Positions 15,701 through 27,703 of a DNA stretch of 43,256 nucleotides are shown in pieces. The position numbers and the translations under genes were made by a program. This DNA is from Deinococcus sp. GTDB taxonomy: Bacteria; Deinococcota; Deinococci; Deinococcales; Deinococcaceae. Within the stretch, counting starts at the first letter, position 1; each line of letters begins with the position of its first letter. The notes below the pieces were generated by a model, which saw only the letters and a program-made list of their open reading frames with translations, was not told the DNA's origin and made no database searches. Location: positions 1 through 43,256 of the forward strand of contig NZ_JANYGJ010000008.1 of assembly GCF_025362455.1 (NCBI RefSeq). The letters are read 5' to 3'.

Positions 15701-16858
15701 TCAATTCTCCAACGTGCGCTTGAGCAGCGTCACCCGAACCGGCACTTCCTTTTTGTTGCGCCAGACGGTCAGGCTCATGATCTGGCCGGGGCGCCTGGCG
15801 GCCACGCGCCGCACCACATCCTGCGAATTCTTGACCCGGTTGCCGTCCACGGCCACGATCACGTCGCCGAGCGTGACGAGCTGGCCCTCGTTGTTTTTGA
15901 GGCTGCCGCGCAGGCCCGATCTGGCGCCCGCCGTGCCCGCCGGAACGTCGATAATCAGCGCCCCGTTGCTGCTGGTCAGGCCCGCGAGCTGGCGCAGGGC
16001 CGGGTCGAGGTTGGCCGGGTCCTGAAAGGTGACGCCCAGCGTGCCGCGCTGCGAGACGCCCACCGTCTCCAGGTCGGTCAGCGACTGCTTGACCAGGTTG
16101 CCGGGAATGAACACGCCGATGATACCCGGCACCAGGTCGCCGTCGGCCACGTTCGCGTCGGCCAGGCCCACGACCTGCCCGCGTGAATCGAGGATCGGCC
16201 CGCCCGACGAGCCGCCCTGGATGGTGGCGGTGGTCAGCATGTAGGTGCCGACCTCGTTGCCGAGCTTGTCGCTGCGCGGCACCCTGTCGCTGCTGGTGGC
16301 GTAGACCCCGGTGGAAATGAAGTTCTGGTATTTCAGCGGCGTACCGACGGCGATGATCTTCTGGCCCGGCACCAGGCGGCTGCTGTCGCCGAAGCTCAGC
16401 AGTTTGGGGGCGCTGACGACAGTGACCCGGATCACGGCGATGTCCAGCCCCGGATCGATGCCGACCACCTTGGCCGGAACGGTGCGCCCGTCGCTGAGGG
16501 TCACGCTGAGGCTTTCCTGATTTTGCACCACATGGTAATTGGTGACGATCAGGTTGGCTTTGTAGAAAAATCCGCTGCCGGTTTCATTGGGGCTCTCACC
16601 CTGCTGAAGCGCGTCCTGGCGGATTCGCACGTCGATGCGCACGGTGCCGGGGACCGCCTGCCGCTGGACCTCCACGGTGTTGATCTCGTCGGAGGTGACC
16701 AGCGCGTTCTGGGCCGTGACCCGCCCGGTGACGTAAGCGCAGACCATTGCCACGCCGACCAGGGCGCCGATACCCAGCACGCGCCGCCCCAGTCCACGGC
16801 CTCTCAGACCGCGCGGCTGTGACCCCTGCGGTGACCCGTGACCCGGCCCGGCGTTCAC
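15701..16858 (-). CDS. HtrA/DegP-like membrane-anchored serine protease with PDZ domain
   Basis: A 385-residue protein. Its Arg/Gly-rich N-terminus is followed by one membrane segment (about 27-48), so the protease faces outward. The trypsin-like domain carries His109 (TNYHVV), Asp139 (GLDIAVI) and Ser218 in GGSSGG, the usual GNSGG motif with Ser for Asn. A PDZ domain (about 275-380) includes TLGDVIVAVDGNRVKNSQDV. It would degrade or chaperone misfolded envelope proteins. The start is a GTG (16858) overlapping the fmdB-like stop by GTGA, so the two are translationally coupled. The 3' end runs into a repeat element that supplies the stop codon. Confidence 0.92.
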   Translation of the reverse strand: MNAGPGHGSPQGSQPRGLRGRGLGRRVLGIGALVGVAMVCAYVTGRVTAQNALVTSDEINTVEVQRQAVPGTVRIDVRIRQDALQQGESPNETGSGFFYKANLIVTNYHVVQNQESLSVTLSDGRTVPAKVVGIDPGLDIAVIRVTVVSAPKLLSFGDSSRLVPGQKIIAVGTPLKYQNFISTGVYATSSDRVPRSDKLGNEVGTYMLTTATIQGGSSGGPILDSRGQVVGLADANVADGDLVPGIIGVFIPGNLVKQSLTDLETVGVSQRGTLGVTFQDPANLDPALRQLAGLTSSNGALIIDVPAGTAGARSGLRGSLKNNEGQLVTLGDVIVAVDGNRVKNSQDVVRRVAARRPGQIMSLTVWRNKKEVPVRVTLLKRTLEN

Positions 16859-17226
16859 TCGCCTGAGCCGCCCTTGCTGGGCGCACTGCTGCTGGACTTG
16901 CTGCTGGACTCGCTCGCAGCCGGGCTGCTCGCCGCTGCACCTTTGGAGTCGCTGCTTTTGGATTCGAAACCTTTGGGCTCTGAACCTGGAGATGCCTGGC
17001 TCTCCGACTTGCTCTCCGAGCTGCCTTCAGCGCTGGCCTTGCGGCTGGGCGAGCGCGAATCGTTGGCGTAAAAGCCGCTGCCCTTGAAGGCGATACCCGG
17101 CGCCGACAGCAGCCGCTTGACCGGCTCGCCCGTTTCGGGGTGGACCGTCAGGGCGTCGTCTTTCATGCTCTGCTTGAGTTCGAAGGTCTGATTGGTCACC
17201 AGATTGCGGTAGACATACGTGGGCAT
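16855..17226 (-). CDS. FmdB-family protein lacking the zinc-ribbon cysteines
   Basis: A 123-residue protein. Residues 1-60 clearly match FmdB: MPTYVYRNL, FELKQSM, PVKRLLSAPGIAFKGSGFY. In the usual family four cysteines in two CxxC pairs bind zinc. Here the equivalent positions read Asn/Thr and His/Thr, and there is no Cys at all. The tail (about 65-123) is a low-complexity Ser/Lys/Glu/Gly stretch, surely disordered. FmdB proteins are proposed regulators, but their role is uncertain. The ATG at 17226 is chosen because the family begins MPTY; the longer ORF upstream is not homologous. It overlaps the protease gene by 4 nt and probably forms an operon with it. Confidence 0.88.
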   Translation of the reverse strand: MPTYVYRNLVTNQTFELKQSMKDDALTVHPETGEPVKRLLSAPGIAFKGSGFYANDSRSPSRKASAEGSSESKSESQASPGSEPKGFESKSSDSKGAAASSPAASESSSKSSSSAPSKGGSGE

Positions 17227-17427
17227 AGGTTTTGTGGGTTCCTCCGGCGGTTCATCGTAGCGTAAGCGGCGCGGCGGCGGCAGGGCAACTCTGGCGCACC
17301 CTTCAGCCACCACGCAGCATGATGAGTGTTGTACTCACTTCAGTCCGTGCTCACCTGAGTATAGGCCGCCGTGTTAAGCTGGGCACGCCGGAGGCGACAC
17401 TGTTCACCGCTCGGCACCACCCAGGGA

Positions 17428-17600
17428 AGCGCAAGACCCCGCCAGCCGTAAAGGCGCGGGGGTACGAGGTGGGAGTCATCGAAATCGCCGGAGCCAATAC
17501 TGCCGGGCGACTGTTCTGCGGATGCTCCCAGGGTCCACGCCGGACCCTCCCGACCCTACGCCGTAGGGCAAACGTCCACCGAAAACGGCGCCGAGAGGCG
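17428..17600 (+). ncRNA. glmS self-cleaving ribozyme/riboswitch
   Basis: The glmS leader has the conserved parts of the glmS ribozyme in order. The cleavage-site segment A|GCGC is at 17428-17432, with the cut expected before G17429. A P2-type hairpin with CCCC/GGGG follows. Then come ACGAGG (17464-17469), GGGAG (17471-17475), ATCGA (17478-17482), GCGGATG (17518-17524) and CTCCC (17525-17529), the last pairing with GGGAG. Two hairpins follow: GGGTCC/GGACCC and CCCTAC/GTAGGG. In this class glucosamine-6-phosphate is the cofactor for cleavage, which lowers glmS mRNA. Its place before glmS makes the call strong. The 3' boundary is approximate. Confidence 0.88.
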
Positions 17601-17676
17601 TCAACAAGGTGGCGTGCGGCAGACCAATACACGCCTGTGACGCGCCAAAAACGCGCTTCACCAGGCCGGAGTTCAC

Positions 17677-19506
<1,830 letters not shown>

Positions 19507-19525
19507 GCTCGCTAGACTTCCTCCC

Positions 19526-20146
19526 ATGCCCCCTTCCCAGACCCGGCGCCCCATTGCGGCCCGCAGCAGCGCCTGGGCGCGGGCGCTGGCCGGGTGGTTG
19601 GCCCGCAGCCAGGTCACGCCGAATCAGATTTCCGGTTTCAGCGTGCTCGTCGCCGGGCTGGGCGCCGGAGCGCTGCTGATATTGGCGCCTATTCCGGGGT
19701 TGCTGTGTTTTGCGCTGAGCATCCAGCTTCGGCTGGTCTGCAACCTGCTCGACGGGATGGTGGCCGTAGAGGGCGGCAAGAAGTCCGCACTGGGCGCTCT
19801 GTACAACGAGTTTCCGGATCGTCTGGCCGACTCGTTGCTGATCGTGGCGGCGGGCTACGCGGTTGGCCTGTCCTGGCTGGGCTGGTGGGGTGCCCTGGCG
19901 GCGGCGCTGACCGCCTACGTGCGCGTCTTCGGCGGCGCGTTGGGCCTGGAGCAGCGCTTCAACGGCGTGATGGCCAAGCCGCAACGCATGGCAGTCCTGA
20001 CGGTGGCGGCGATATTGGGCGCTGTGGAATGGGGCATCTGGGACACCCGCTACGCCCTGACGGTGGGCGCCTGGCTGGTCGCGGTGGGCGCCTCGGTCAC
20101 CTGCGTCACGCGCACGCTGGAGATCGCCCGGCAACTGGAAGAGTAG
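19526..20146 (+). CDS. CDP-alcohol phosphatidyltransferase family membrane protein
   Basis: A 206-residue membrane enzyme of the phospholipid synthase family. The catalytic motif is an atypical form of DGx2ARx8Gx3Dx3D: DGMVAVEGGKKSALG, then YNEFPDRLAD. The first Asp-Gly, the conserved Gly and the two later Asp are present; Arg is Val, and the spacing to the last Asps is longer. This resembles the YnbA-like branch. At least four hydrophobic helices are visible (e.g. LGAGALLILAPIPGLLCF, LADSLLIVAAGYAVGLSWLG). It would transfer a CDP-diacylglycerol phosphatidyl group to an alcohol; the substrate is unknown. TAGACT (19513-19518) is 7 nt before the ATG, so it is probably leaderless. Confidence 0.85.
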   Translation: MPPSQTRRPIAARSSAWARALAGWLARSQVTPNQISGFSVLVAGLGAGALLILAPIPGLLCFALSIQLRLVCNLLDGMVAVEGGKKSALGALYNEFPDRLADSLLIVAAGYAVGLSWLGWWGALAAALTAYVRVFGGALGLEQRFNGVMAKPQRMAVLTVAAILGAVEWGIWDTRYALTVGAWLVAVGASVTCVTRTLEIARQLEE

Positions 20147-20243
20147 CTGTCCGGCACTTCAGATGATGATTCGCCCAGGAGCCAGTGCGCCTCCTTTCGT
20201 GGCAGCATCAGGAACAGAATTCAACGCACCACAAGGAGAATCC

Positions 20244-21230
20244 ATGAACGTGCTGTTTATCGGGGGCACCGGCATCATCAGCTCGGCCTGTACCCAACTC
20301 GCCGCCGAGCGCGGATACAAGCTCTATCTGCTCAACCGGGGCCAGTCGGCGCGGGCGGTGCCTGCGGGCGTCACGCTGCTGCGCGGCGACGTGCGCGACC
20401 CGGCTTCACTGACTGCTGCGCTGGGTGATCTCACCTTCGACGCGGTGGTCAACTGGGTCGCCTTCACGCCGGAGCACATCGAGGCTGACCTGGCGGCGTT
20501 CCGGGGCCGCACCCGGCAGTACGTGTTCATCAGTTCGGCGTCGGCATATCAGAAACCCGTCTCGCTGCTGCCGATCACCGAATCCACGCCGCTGCACAAC
20601 CCGTTCTGGCGCTATTCCCGCGACAAGATCGCCTGCGAGGAGCGCCTGATGCGGGCCTACCGCGAGGACGGTTTCCCGGTGACCATCGTGCGGCCCTCGC
20701 ACACCTACGACCAGACGCTGCTGCCGATGGACGGCGGCTACACCGTCGTCGCCCGGATGCGGGCGGGCAGGCGGGTGATCGTTCACGGCGACGGCACCTC
20801 GCTGTGGGTGCTGACCCACCACCGCGATTTCGCCGTGGGTTTTGTCGGCCTGCTGGGCAATCCGCACGCCCTGGGCGAGACGTTTCACATCACTGGCCAG
20901 GAGTTGCAGAGCTGGAACGCCATCTTCGCCGAGGTGGCGCGGGCGGCGGGCACCACTGCCGATATGGTGCATCTGCCGTCAGACATGATTGCGGCCTTCG
21001 ATCCTGAGTGGGGCGCTGGCCTCCTGGGCGACAAGGCCCACAGCGTCATCTTCGACAACACCAAGATCCGGCGGGTCGTGCCCGACTTCAACCCCGTTAT
21101 TCCCTTTGCACGCGGCGCCGACGAGATCATGGCCTGGCACGACGCCGACCCCGCCCGGCAGGTGATCGACGCCGCTCTGGACACCCGGATGGGCGCCCTG
21201 CTGGCCGCCTATGACCGGATGATGAGCTGA
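20244..21230 (+). CDS. NAD-dependent epimerase/dehydratase (extended SDR)
   Basis: A 328-residue protein with an N-terminal Rossmann fold (NVLFIGGTGIISSACTQLA, about 2-20) and an extended-SDR YxxxK motif (WRYSRDKIAC). The last third has the substrate-binding helices. Upstream of YSRDK the SSASAYQ strand carries the catalytic Ser. Related proteins act on nucleotide sugars or are annotated as isoflavone-reductase-like; the substrate is not clear here. AAGGAG lies 6 nt before the ATG at 20244. It is co-oriented with its neighbours but separated by 97 bp, so it is probably not strictly coupled. Confidence 0.87.
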   Translation: MNVLFIGGTGIISSACTQLAAERGYKLYLLNRGQSARAVPAGVTLLRGDVRDPASLTAALGDLTFDAVVNWVAFTPEHIEADLAAFRGRTRQYVFISSASAYQKPVSLLPITESTPLHNPFWRYSRDKIACEERLMRAYREDGFPVTIVRPSHTYDQTLLPMDGGYTVVARMRAGRRVIVHGDGTSLWVLTHHRDFAVGFVGLLGNPHALGETFHITGQELQSWNAIFAEVARAAGTTADMVHLPSDMIAAFDPEWGAGLLGDKAHSVIFDNTKIRRVVPDFNPVIPFARGADEIMAWHDADPARQVIDAALDTRMGALLAAYDRMMS

Positions 21231-21335
21231 GCGTATTCAGGAGTTTCACCAGTCGCCACGCTGCGTTCTCGGTGGTCTGGCGAACACTCAGGCTGGACTG
21301 GAACAGGCCCACTCGATTCAGCTTACTGGAGCGCC

Positions 21336-21890
21336 ATGCCACAGACCGACCATCTGACCTATCGCCGCCTCGGCCCGGACGACCTGCCGGTGCTGATAGC
21401 GTTCATGACGACGGAAACCTGGCCGTTTCACGGCATTCCGAATCTGAGCCCAGAACAGGTGCAGGGGCAGGCGGAGCGCGGCACCTACTGGGGCGAGGAC
21501 GTGGAGAGCTGGCTCATCGAGGAAGCGGGCCTGACCGTCGGCTTCGTGCGGCTGTTCGATCTGAGTGACTCTGGCGCCCTGTTCGATCTGCGGCTGAGGG
21601 CGGCGGCTCGTGGGCGCGGACTGGGCACAGCCGCCCTGCGCTGGCTGAGCGGGGACCTGTTCGGCGCATATCCGCACCTGAACCGGATCGAGGCGCATAC
21701 GCTGGTCGGCAACTTGGCCATGCGCAGGGCGCTGCTGCGAACCGGCTTCGTGCAGGAGGCGTACCACCGACAGAGCTGGCGACAGGGTGAGCAGCTTCTG
21801 GACAGCGTGGGGTACGCGCTGCTGCGCAGCGACTGGGCGAGCGGCACGGTCACGCCGATTCCGAGCGGCGAGCCTGAGCGCGGCGTCTGA
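21336..21890 (+). CDS. GNAT-family N-acetyltransferase
   Basis: A 184-residue acetyltransferase of the RimJ/RimL-like GNAT subgroup. Visible features are the N-terminal LTYRRLGPDDLPVLIAFM, the acetyl-CoA binding motif (R-G-R-G-L-G-T-A in AARGRGLGTAALRWL, about 89-103), and the late segment NLAMRRALLRTGFVQE, typical of motif B. The acceptor (protein, antibiotic or small molecule) cannot be predicted. A GGAG site lies a few bases before the ATG. hisB follows after a 45-bp gap that contains its own -10 box. Confidence 0.88.
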   Translation: MPQTDHLTYRRLGPDDLPVLIAFMTTETWPFHGIPNLSPEQVQGQAERGTYWGEDVESWLIEEAGLTVGFVRLFDLSDSGALFDLRLRAAARGRGLGTAALRWLSGDLFGAYPHLNRIEAHTLVGNLAMRRALLRTGFVQEAYHRQSWRQGEQLLDSVGYALLRSDWASGTVTPIPSGEPERGV

Positions 21891-21935
21891 ATGCCCTCAC
21901 TGCCGAGGGTCGGCGAACTGCCCTAAACTCCACCC

Positions 21936-22523
21936 ATGACCCGCCACGCCACCGTTCACCGACGAACCTTAGAGACGGACATCCAGCTCAGCCTCGATCT
22001 GGACAATCCGGCGCCGCAAACCCTCAGCACCGGACACGGCTTTTTTGACCACATGCTCGATCAGCTCGCCCGGCACGGACGCCTGGGCCTGAGCGTGGAG
22101 GCGCGCGGTGACTTGCCCACCGGGCCGCACCACCTGATCGAGGACACCGGCATCACGCTGGGGCAGGCGCTGACTCAGGCGCTGGGCGACCGGCGCGGCA
22201 TCGAGCGCTACGGCAGCGCCTTCGTACCGATGGACGAGACGCTGGCGCATGTGGTGGTGGACCTCTCAGGCCGCGCTCACCTGGCCTTCGAGCCGGAGCG
22301 GCTGAACGTGTTCGGCGACGCGGCGGATTTTACCCACTACCACCTGCGGGAATTCCTGCGCGGGTTGTGCAACCACGGCGGCGTGACGCTGCATGTGCGC
22401 CTGCTGGCCGGGCGGGAAGCGCACCACGTCATCGAGGCGATCATGAAGGCGTTTGCCCGTGCCCTGCGCGACGCCGTACGGGTCAGCAGCGACGTGCTGC
22501 CGAGTACCAAGGGTCAACTTTGA
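21936..22523 (+). CDS. hisB: Imidazoleglycerol-phosphate dehydratase
   Basis: A 195-residue single-function HisB, the sixth enzyme of histidine synthesis. It dehydrates imidazoleglycerol phosphate to imidazoleacetol phosphate. The family signatures are complete: GHGFFDHMLDQLARH (two metal-ligand His), HHLIEDTGITLGQ, FVPMDETLAHVVVDLSGR and HHVIEAIMKAFARAL. The length is normal for the monofunctional enzyme. TAAACT (21924-21929) is 6 nt before the ATG, which suggests leaderless translation. hisH follows 10 nt after its stop, so the pair is an operon. Confidence 0.97.
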   Translation: MTRHATVHRRTLETDIQLSLDLDNPAPQTLSTGHGFFDHMLDQLARHGRLGLSVEARGDLPTGPHHLIEDTGITLGQALTQALGDRRGIERYGSAFVPMDETLAHVVVDLSGRAHLAFEPERLNVFGDAADFTHYHLREFLRGLCNHGGVTLHVRLLAGREAHHVIEAIMKAFARALRDAVRVSSDVLPSTKGQL

Positions 22524-22533
22524 GAGCCGAGGC

Positions 22534-23163
22534 GTGAGCGCTGAAATCCTGCTGCTCGACTACGGCGCGGGCAACCTCCGCAGCGCCGAGAAAGCGCTCC
22601 TTCGGGCCGGGCTGAACGTGCGCGTCACCGATCAGCCGACTGAGCTTGGCGGCGCGGCGGGCCTGGTCGTGCCTGGCCAGGGTCACTTCGGACAGGTGAT
22701 GGACGCTTTCGATGCCAGCGGCTTCCGCGAGCCGCTGCTGGAAGCCGTCCGATCCGGCACGCCGCTGCTGGGCATCTGTGTGGGGATGCAGATGCTGCTC
22801 TCCGGCTCCGAGGAGGCGCCGGGCGTGGCCGGGCTGGGGCTGCTGCCGGGCACGGTGCGGCGCTTCGAAGCGGCGCCGGGCCATAAGGTGCCGCAGATGG
22901 GCTGGAACAGCCTCGAACCGGTGGGCGACTCGCCGCTGCTGCGCGGCATGGGCACGCCGGGCTACGCCTATTTCGTTCACAGCTACTACGTGCCCTTGGA
23001 CGTGCAGGCCGATTCAGGCGCCGTCAGCGAGTACGGCGTACAGTTCTGGGCGGCGCTGAGCCAGGGCAACATTCACGCCACTCAGTTTCACCCGGAGAAA
23101 AGCGGGGCGCTGGGATTGGCGCTGCTGGAGCGCTTCAAGCGGAATGTGATCGGAGAGGAGTAG
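22534..23163 (+). CDS. hisH: Imidazole glycerol phosphate synthase glutaminase subunit
   Basis: A 209-residue class I glutamine amidotransferase. It supplies ammonia to HisF for formation of imidazole glycerol phosphate and AICAR. The nucleophile Cys is in GICVGMQ, and the His-Glu pair is in HATQFHPEKS; the N-terminal LLLDYGAGNLRSAEKAL is typical. The start is a GTG at 22534, 10 nt after the hisB stop, with a weak Shine-Dalgarno site, so translational coupling is likely. HisF and HisA are not in the window, so the histidine genes must be split on the chromosome. Confidence 0.96.
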   Translation: MSAEILLLDYGAGNLRSAEKALLRAGLNVRVTDQPTELGGAAGLVVPGQGHFGQVMDAFDASGFREPLLEAVRSGTPLLGICVGMQMLLSGSEEAPGVAGLGLLPGTVRRFEAAPGHKVPQMGWNSLEPVGDSPLLRGMGTPGYAYFVHSYYVPLDVQADSGAVSEYGVQFWAALSQGNIHATQFHPEKSGALGLALLERFKRNVIGEE

Positions 23164-23324
23164 GGAAGTGGCAAGATGGGAACGGATCAAGTCCCGCTCC
23201 TCCCTCTGTTCCCACAAGCCACACGCCTCCCTCCGCTTTACCTCCCCTTTACACAGGCGCTCAGGTGGCGAAGTCGGCGAGGCAACCTGCCAGTTGCCGC
23301 CGGGTTGGACAGTAAGCTGTGCTC

Positions 23325-25317
<1,993 letters not shown>

Positions 25318-25334
<17 letters not shown>

Positions 25335-25587
25335 GCCCGCACCACACCCGCCCGGCCCGAACCGGCTGGCCGCCGTCAGCCTGGGGCTGTTGCTGCTCGC
25401 CGCGCTGCTGCTGTTCGCGCCGCTGCTGGGCTACCGGGTGCCGGTCTGGGTACTGGCGCTGCTGCTGGCCGCCCGGCTGGGCGTGCAACTGCTGCGTGCC
25501 CGCAGCGACGCCCGGCTGCGGCGCCCGGTGAGCTGGCTGCTCGACGCGGCGCTGATTGCGCTGCTGCTGACTACCCGCCCGGTCTGA
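25318..25587 (+). CDS. Small hydrophobic membrane protein
   Basis: An 89-residue protein with about two or three membrane segments (SLGLLLLAALLLFAPLLGY, VWVLALLLAARLGVQLL, LLDAALIALLLT) separated by Arg-rich loops. The GTG at 25318 overlaps the last 17 nt of glgB, so it may be translated by coupling. No named family is recognised. It resembles other short inner-membrane proteins of Deinococcus. A different start is possible, because no ribosome-binding site is clear. Confidence 0.55.
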
Positions 25588-25634
25588 ACCGGTCTGTAAG
25601 GCACGCCGTCCCTCAAAGCCGTAAGCTCTTAGCC

Positions 25635-25808
25635 ATGATCCGTTTCCAGAAAACCGACGCCCTGCATCCGGAGAAGCAGACCACCCTCATTCTCGATGTG
25701 CTGCCGCTGCTGGCCTTCGCCACCGGCTTCGTGATCGTGCGCAGCATCCTGGGCAACCTGGCGGCGCCGCCCAGTCGGCCCACACCGCCACAACTTGAGC
25801 TAAGGTAA
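25635..25808 (+). CDS. 57-residue single-pass membrane protein
   Basis: An ORF of 58 codons including stop. It begins MIRFQKTDALHPEKQTT and has one membrane segment, LILDVLPLLAFATGFVIVR (about 18-36). A Pro-rich end follows. TAAGCT (25622-25627) is 7 nt before the ATG, the same leaderless arrangement as neighbouring genes. The next gene starts 4 nt after its stop. The promoter, hydrophobic pattern and tight spacing make it likely a real gene. Function is unknown. Confidence 0.7.
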   Translation: MIRFQKTDALHPEKQTTLILDVLPLLAFATGFVIVRSILGNLAAPPSRPTPPQLELR

Positions 25809-25812
25809 GCGC

Positions 25813-26247
25813 ATGACGCAGGCCAATACCATTCAACTGTTTCGCAGCAACTCCAGTGGTCGCAACATCGTCCCCGGCTGGATGCAGCTCAACCCCAGCA
25901 AGCCCGACACCATCGAGATTCAGGTGGACCTCGACGCCTCGGACCTGGGCAGGGCGCAGGCCACGCTGCTGATCGAGTACTGGCCCAACCCCGGCGAGCT
26001 GGGCCTTCAGAGCCTGTTGCCGGTGCGCGCCTTTACCTCATCGAAGGAGGGCTGGTGCCTGCTCGTTCCCGCCCAGGGCCAGGTGCTGATCCGCGCCATC
26101 GACACCGAGCCCTCGCCGCCGCTGCTCTCGGCGCACGGCATCACCCTGGAGCCCGCCACGCCCGTCGGCACGGTGGTCAACGTCAAGGTGAACTTCCCCG
26201 ACAGCCAGGTGCCAAACGACGTCAGCGGCCTGCAACTCAATAGCTGA
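25813..26247 (+). CDS. Hypothetical protein, beta-rich
   Basis: A 144-residue protein without a recognised family. It has alternating hydrophobic strands (TIEIQVDLDA, ATLLIEYWP, TVVNVKVNFPD) and no signal peptide. The ATG is 4 nt after the small membrane protein gene, so it is probably in an operon with it, and AAGG lies about 9 nt upstream. The C-terminal VKVNFPDSQVPNDVSGLQLN is unusual for Deinococcus housekeeping proteins. Function unknown. Confidence 0.65.
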   Translation: MTQANTIQLFRSNSSGRNIVPGWMQLNPSKPDTIEIQVDLDASDLGRAQATLLIEYWPNPGELGLQSLLPVRAFTSSKEGWCLLVPAQGQVLIRAIDTEPSPPLLSAHGITLEPATPVGTVVNVKVNFPDSQVPNDVSGLQLNS

Positions 26248-26357
26248 GCGCCCGACTTCCCACCCCCACTGGCCCCCCACCACCAGGGGTAAGCGTCCAA
26301 GCTCAAAACGTAAAGAACGCCACCTCGTGATGGGGCGGCGTTGCGTATGCTGCCGGT

Positions 26358-26600
26358 ATGACCCGTTCCTACACCGACACCCGCACCGAGCAGGGCCGAA
26401 TCCGGTTCCTGCTCGGCAGCGGCGTCGTGGTGCTGGTGACGGAAGGCCCCGGCTGGGCGCACACTCAGCGCTTTTCCAGCCTGGACGACGCGGCCCTGGG
26501 GCTGGCGCTCAACCCGCAGGTGCCGCAGGAGCTGTACCTTCAGGCGCTGGGCGAGCTGTGCCAGCAGATCAGCTTTTTCGGGCACCTCGGCGCGGCGTAG
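26358..26600 (+). CDS. Small hypothetical protein
   Basis: An 80-residue protein beginning MTRSYTDTRTEQGRIRFLLG, then a strand SGVVVLVTEG and a helical end LYLQALGELCQQISFFG. No family is recognised. TATGCT (26346-26351) lies 6 nt before the ATG, in line with the leaderless genes around it. Codon usage matches the surroundings. Confidence 0.6.
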   Translation: MTRSYTDTRTEQGRIRFLLGSGVVVLVTEGPGWAHTQRFSSLDDAALGLALNPQVPQELYLQALGELCQQISFFGHLGAA

Positions 26601-26629
26601 GGAGCGGGCCGTTTCCCGTTTTCTAGCGC

Positions 26630-26658
26630 TTGCCCTCTAAGCCGCGCTCTGATACACT
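26630..26658 (+). promoter_or_regulatory. Sigma70-type promoter of rplM-rpsI
   Basis: TTGCCC (26630-26635) and TACACT (26653-26658) are spaced by 17 bp. This places transcription near 26665 and leaves a leader of about 160 nt before the rplM start, unusual in a region where most genes have no leader. Confidence 0.7.
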
Positions 26659-26664
26659 TGCGAG

Positions 26665-26827
26665 CGGTGTTTTGCGCTTGGTAGGGTGCATGACTGCCGG
26701 GCGCAGCCCCGGCGAGGTCCACGGCCACTGCCCCCGCAGCCTGGCCGACGTGACCTGTGAAGTGCTGCCACAGCCACCCATACTTTCTGGCGGTCGTTCC
26801 CGACCTTAGTTCACTGGAGCCTTCAAC
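26665..26827 (+). promoter_or_regulatory. Long structured rplM leader
   Basis: About 163 nt of untranslated RNA before rplM. It contains a strong hairpin (GCCGGG at 26696-26701 with CCCGGC near 26708-26713) and a possible 39-codon reading frame (26690-26809) without a clear ribosome-binding site. Ribosomal-protein operons are often controlled by a protein binding such leaders. Here that is inferred from length and structure only. Confidence 0.4.
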
Positions 26828-27261
26828 GTGAAAACCTACACCCCCGAACTGCCTGAGAACGCCGATCAGAACTGGATCGTGGTCGACGCAGCGAACATTC
26901 CGCTGGGCCGCCTGGCCACCCTGGTCGCCAGCCGCATCCGTGGCAAGCACCGCCCGGATTTTACCCCCAACATGATTCTGGGCGATTTCGTGATCGTGCT
27001 CAACGCCTCGCAGGTGACGTTGACCGGCAAGAAGATGGACCAGAAGCTCTACTCGCGCTACAGCGGCTACCAGGGCGGTCTCAAGCAGGAAACCGCCCGC
27101 AGCCTGATCGCCCGCGCCCCGGAGCGCGTCATCGAGCACGCCGTCTTCGGCATGTTGCCCAAAGGTCGCCAGGGCCGCGCCATGCACAGCCACCTCAAGG
27201 TGTACCCCGGCGAGCAGCACCCCCACAGCGCCCAGAAGCCCACCAAGCTGGAGACCAACTG

Positions 27262-27262
<1 letters not shown>
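26828..27262 (+). CDS. rplM: 50S ribosomal protein L13
   Basis: A 144-residue L13. The family core is intact: WIVVDAANIPLGRLATLVA, IRGKHRPDFTPNMILGDFVIV, KLYSRYSGYQGGLKQ and GMLPKGRQGRAMHSHLKVYPGEQHPH. It binds 23S rRNA early in large-subunit assembly. The start is a GTG at 26828 with TGGAG about 7 nt before it. The stop overlaps the rpsI start by one base, the typical rplM-rpsI operon. A long leader precedes it. Confidence 0.98.
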
Positions 27263-27654
<392 letters not shown>

Positions 27655-27675
27655 GCCGAAGCGAGTACGAACAGT

Positions 27676-27703
27676 CCCTCTCCCTTGGTGGAGGGGGCTT
27701 TTT
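27676..27703 (+). terminator. Rho-independent terminator of rplM-rpsI
   Basis: An 8-bp stem (CCCTCTCC at 27676-27683 with GGAGGGGG at 27690-27697) is followed by CTTTTT. It lies 22 bp after the rpsI stop. Confidence 0.85.

Larger units (their letters stand above)
15441..15703. repeat. Inverted-end repeat element with internal tandem repeats
   Basis: The left end TGATACAGGATTAACTTGAT (15441-) and the right end, reverse-complemented TGATGCGGGATTAAAAAGAA (15703-), are similar inverted termini. A related, shorter element lies at 35935-36040. The interior holds part of the 5122-type repeat, 21-bp and 17-bp tandem arrays and no gene. The right end contains the TGA stop codon of the htrA-like gene, so the element may have truncated or re-terminated that gene. 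Confidence 0.6.
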
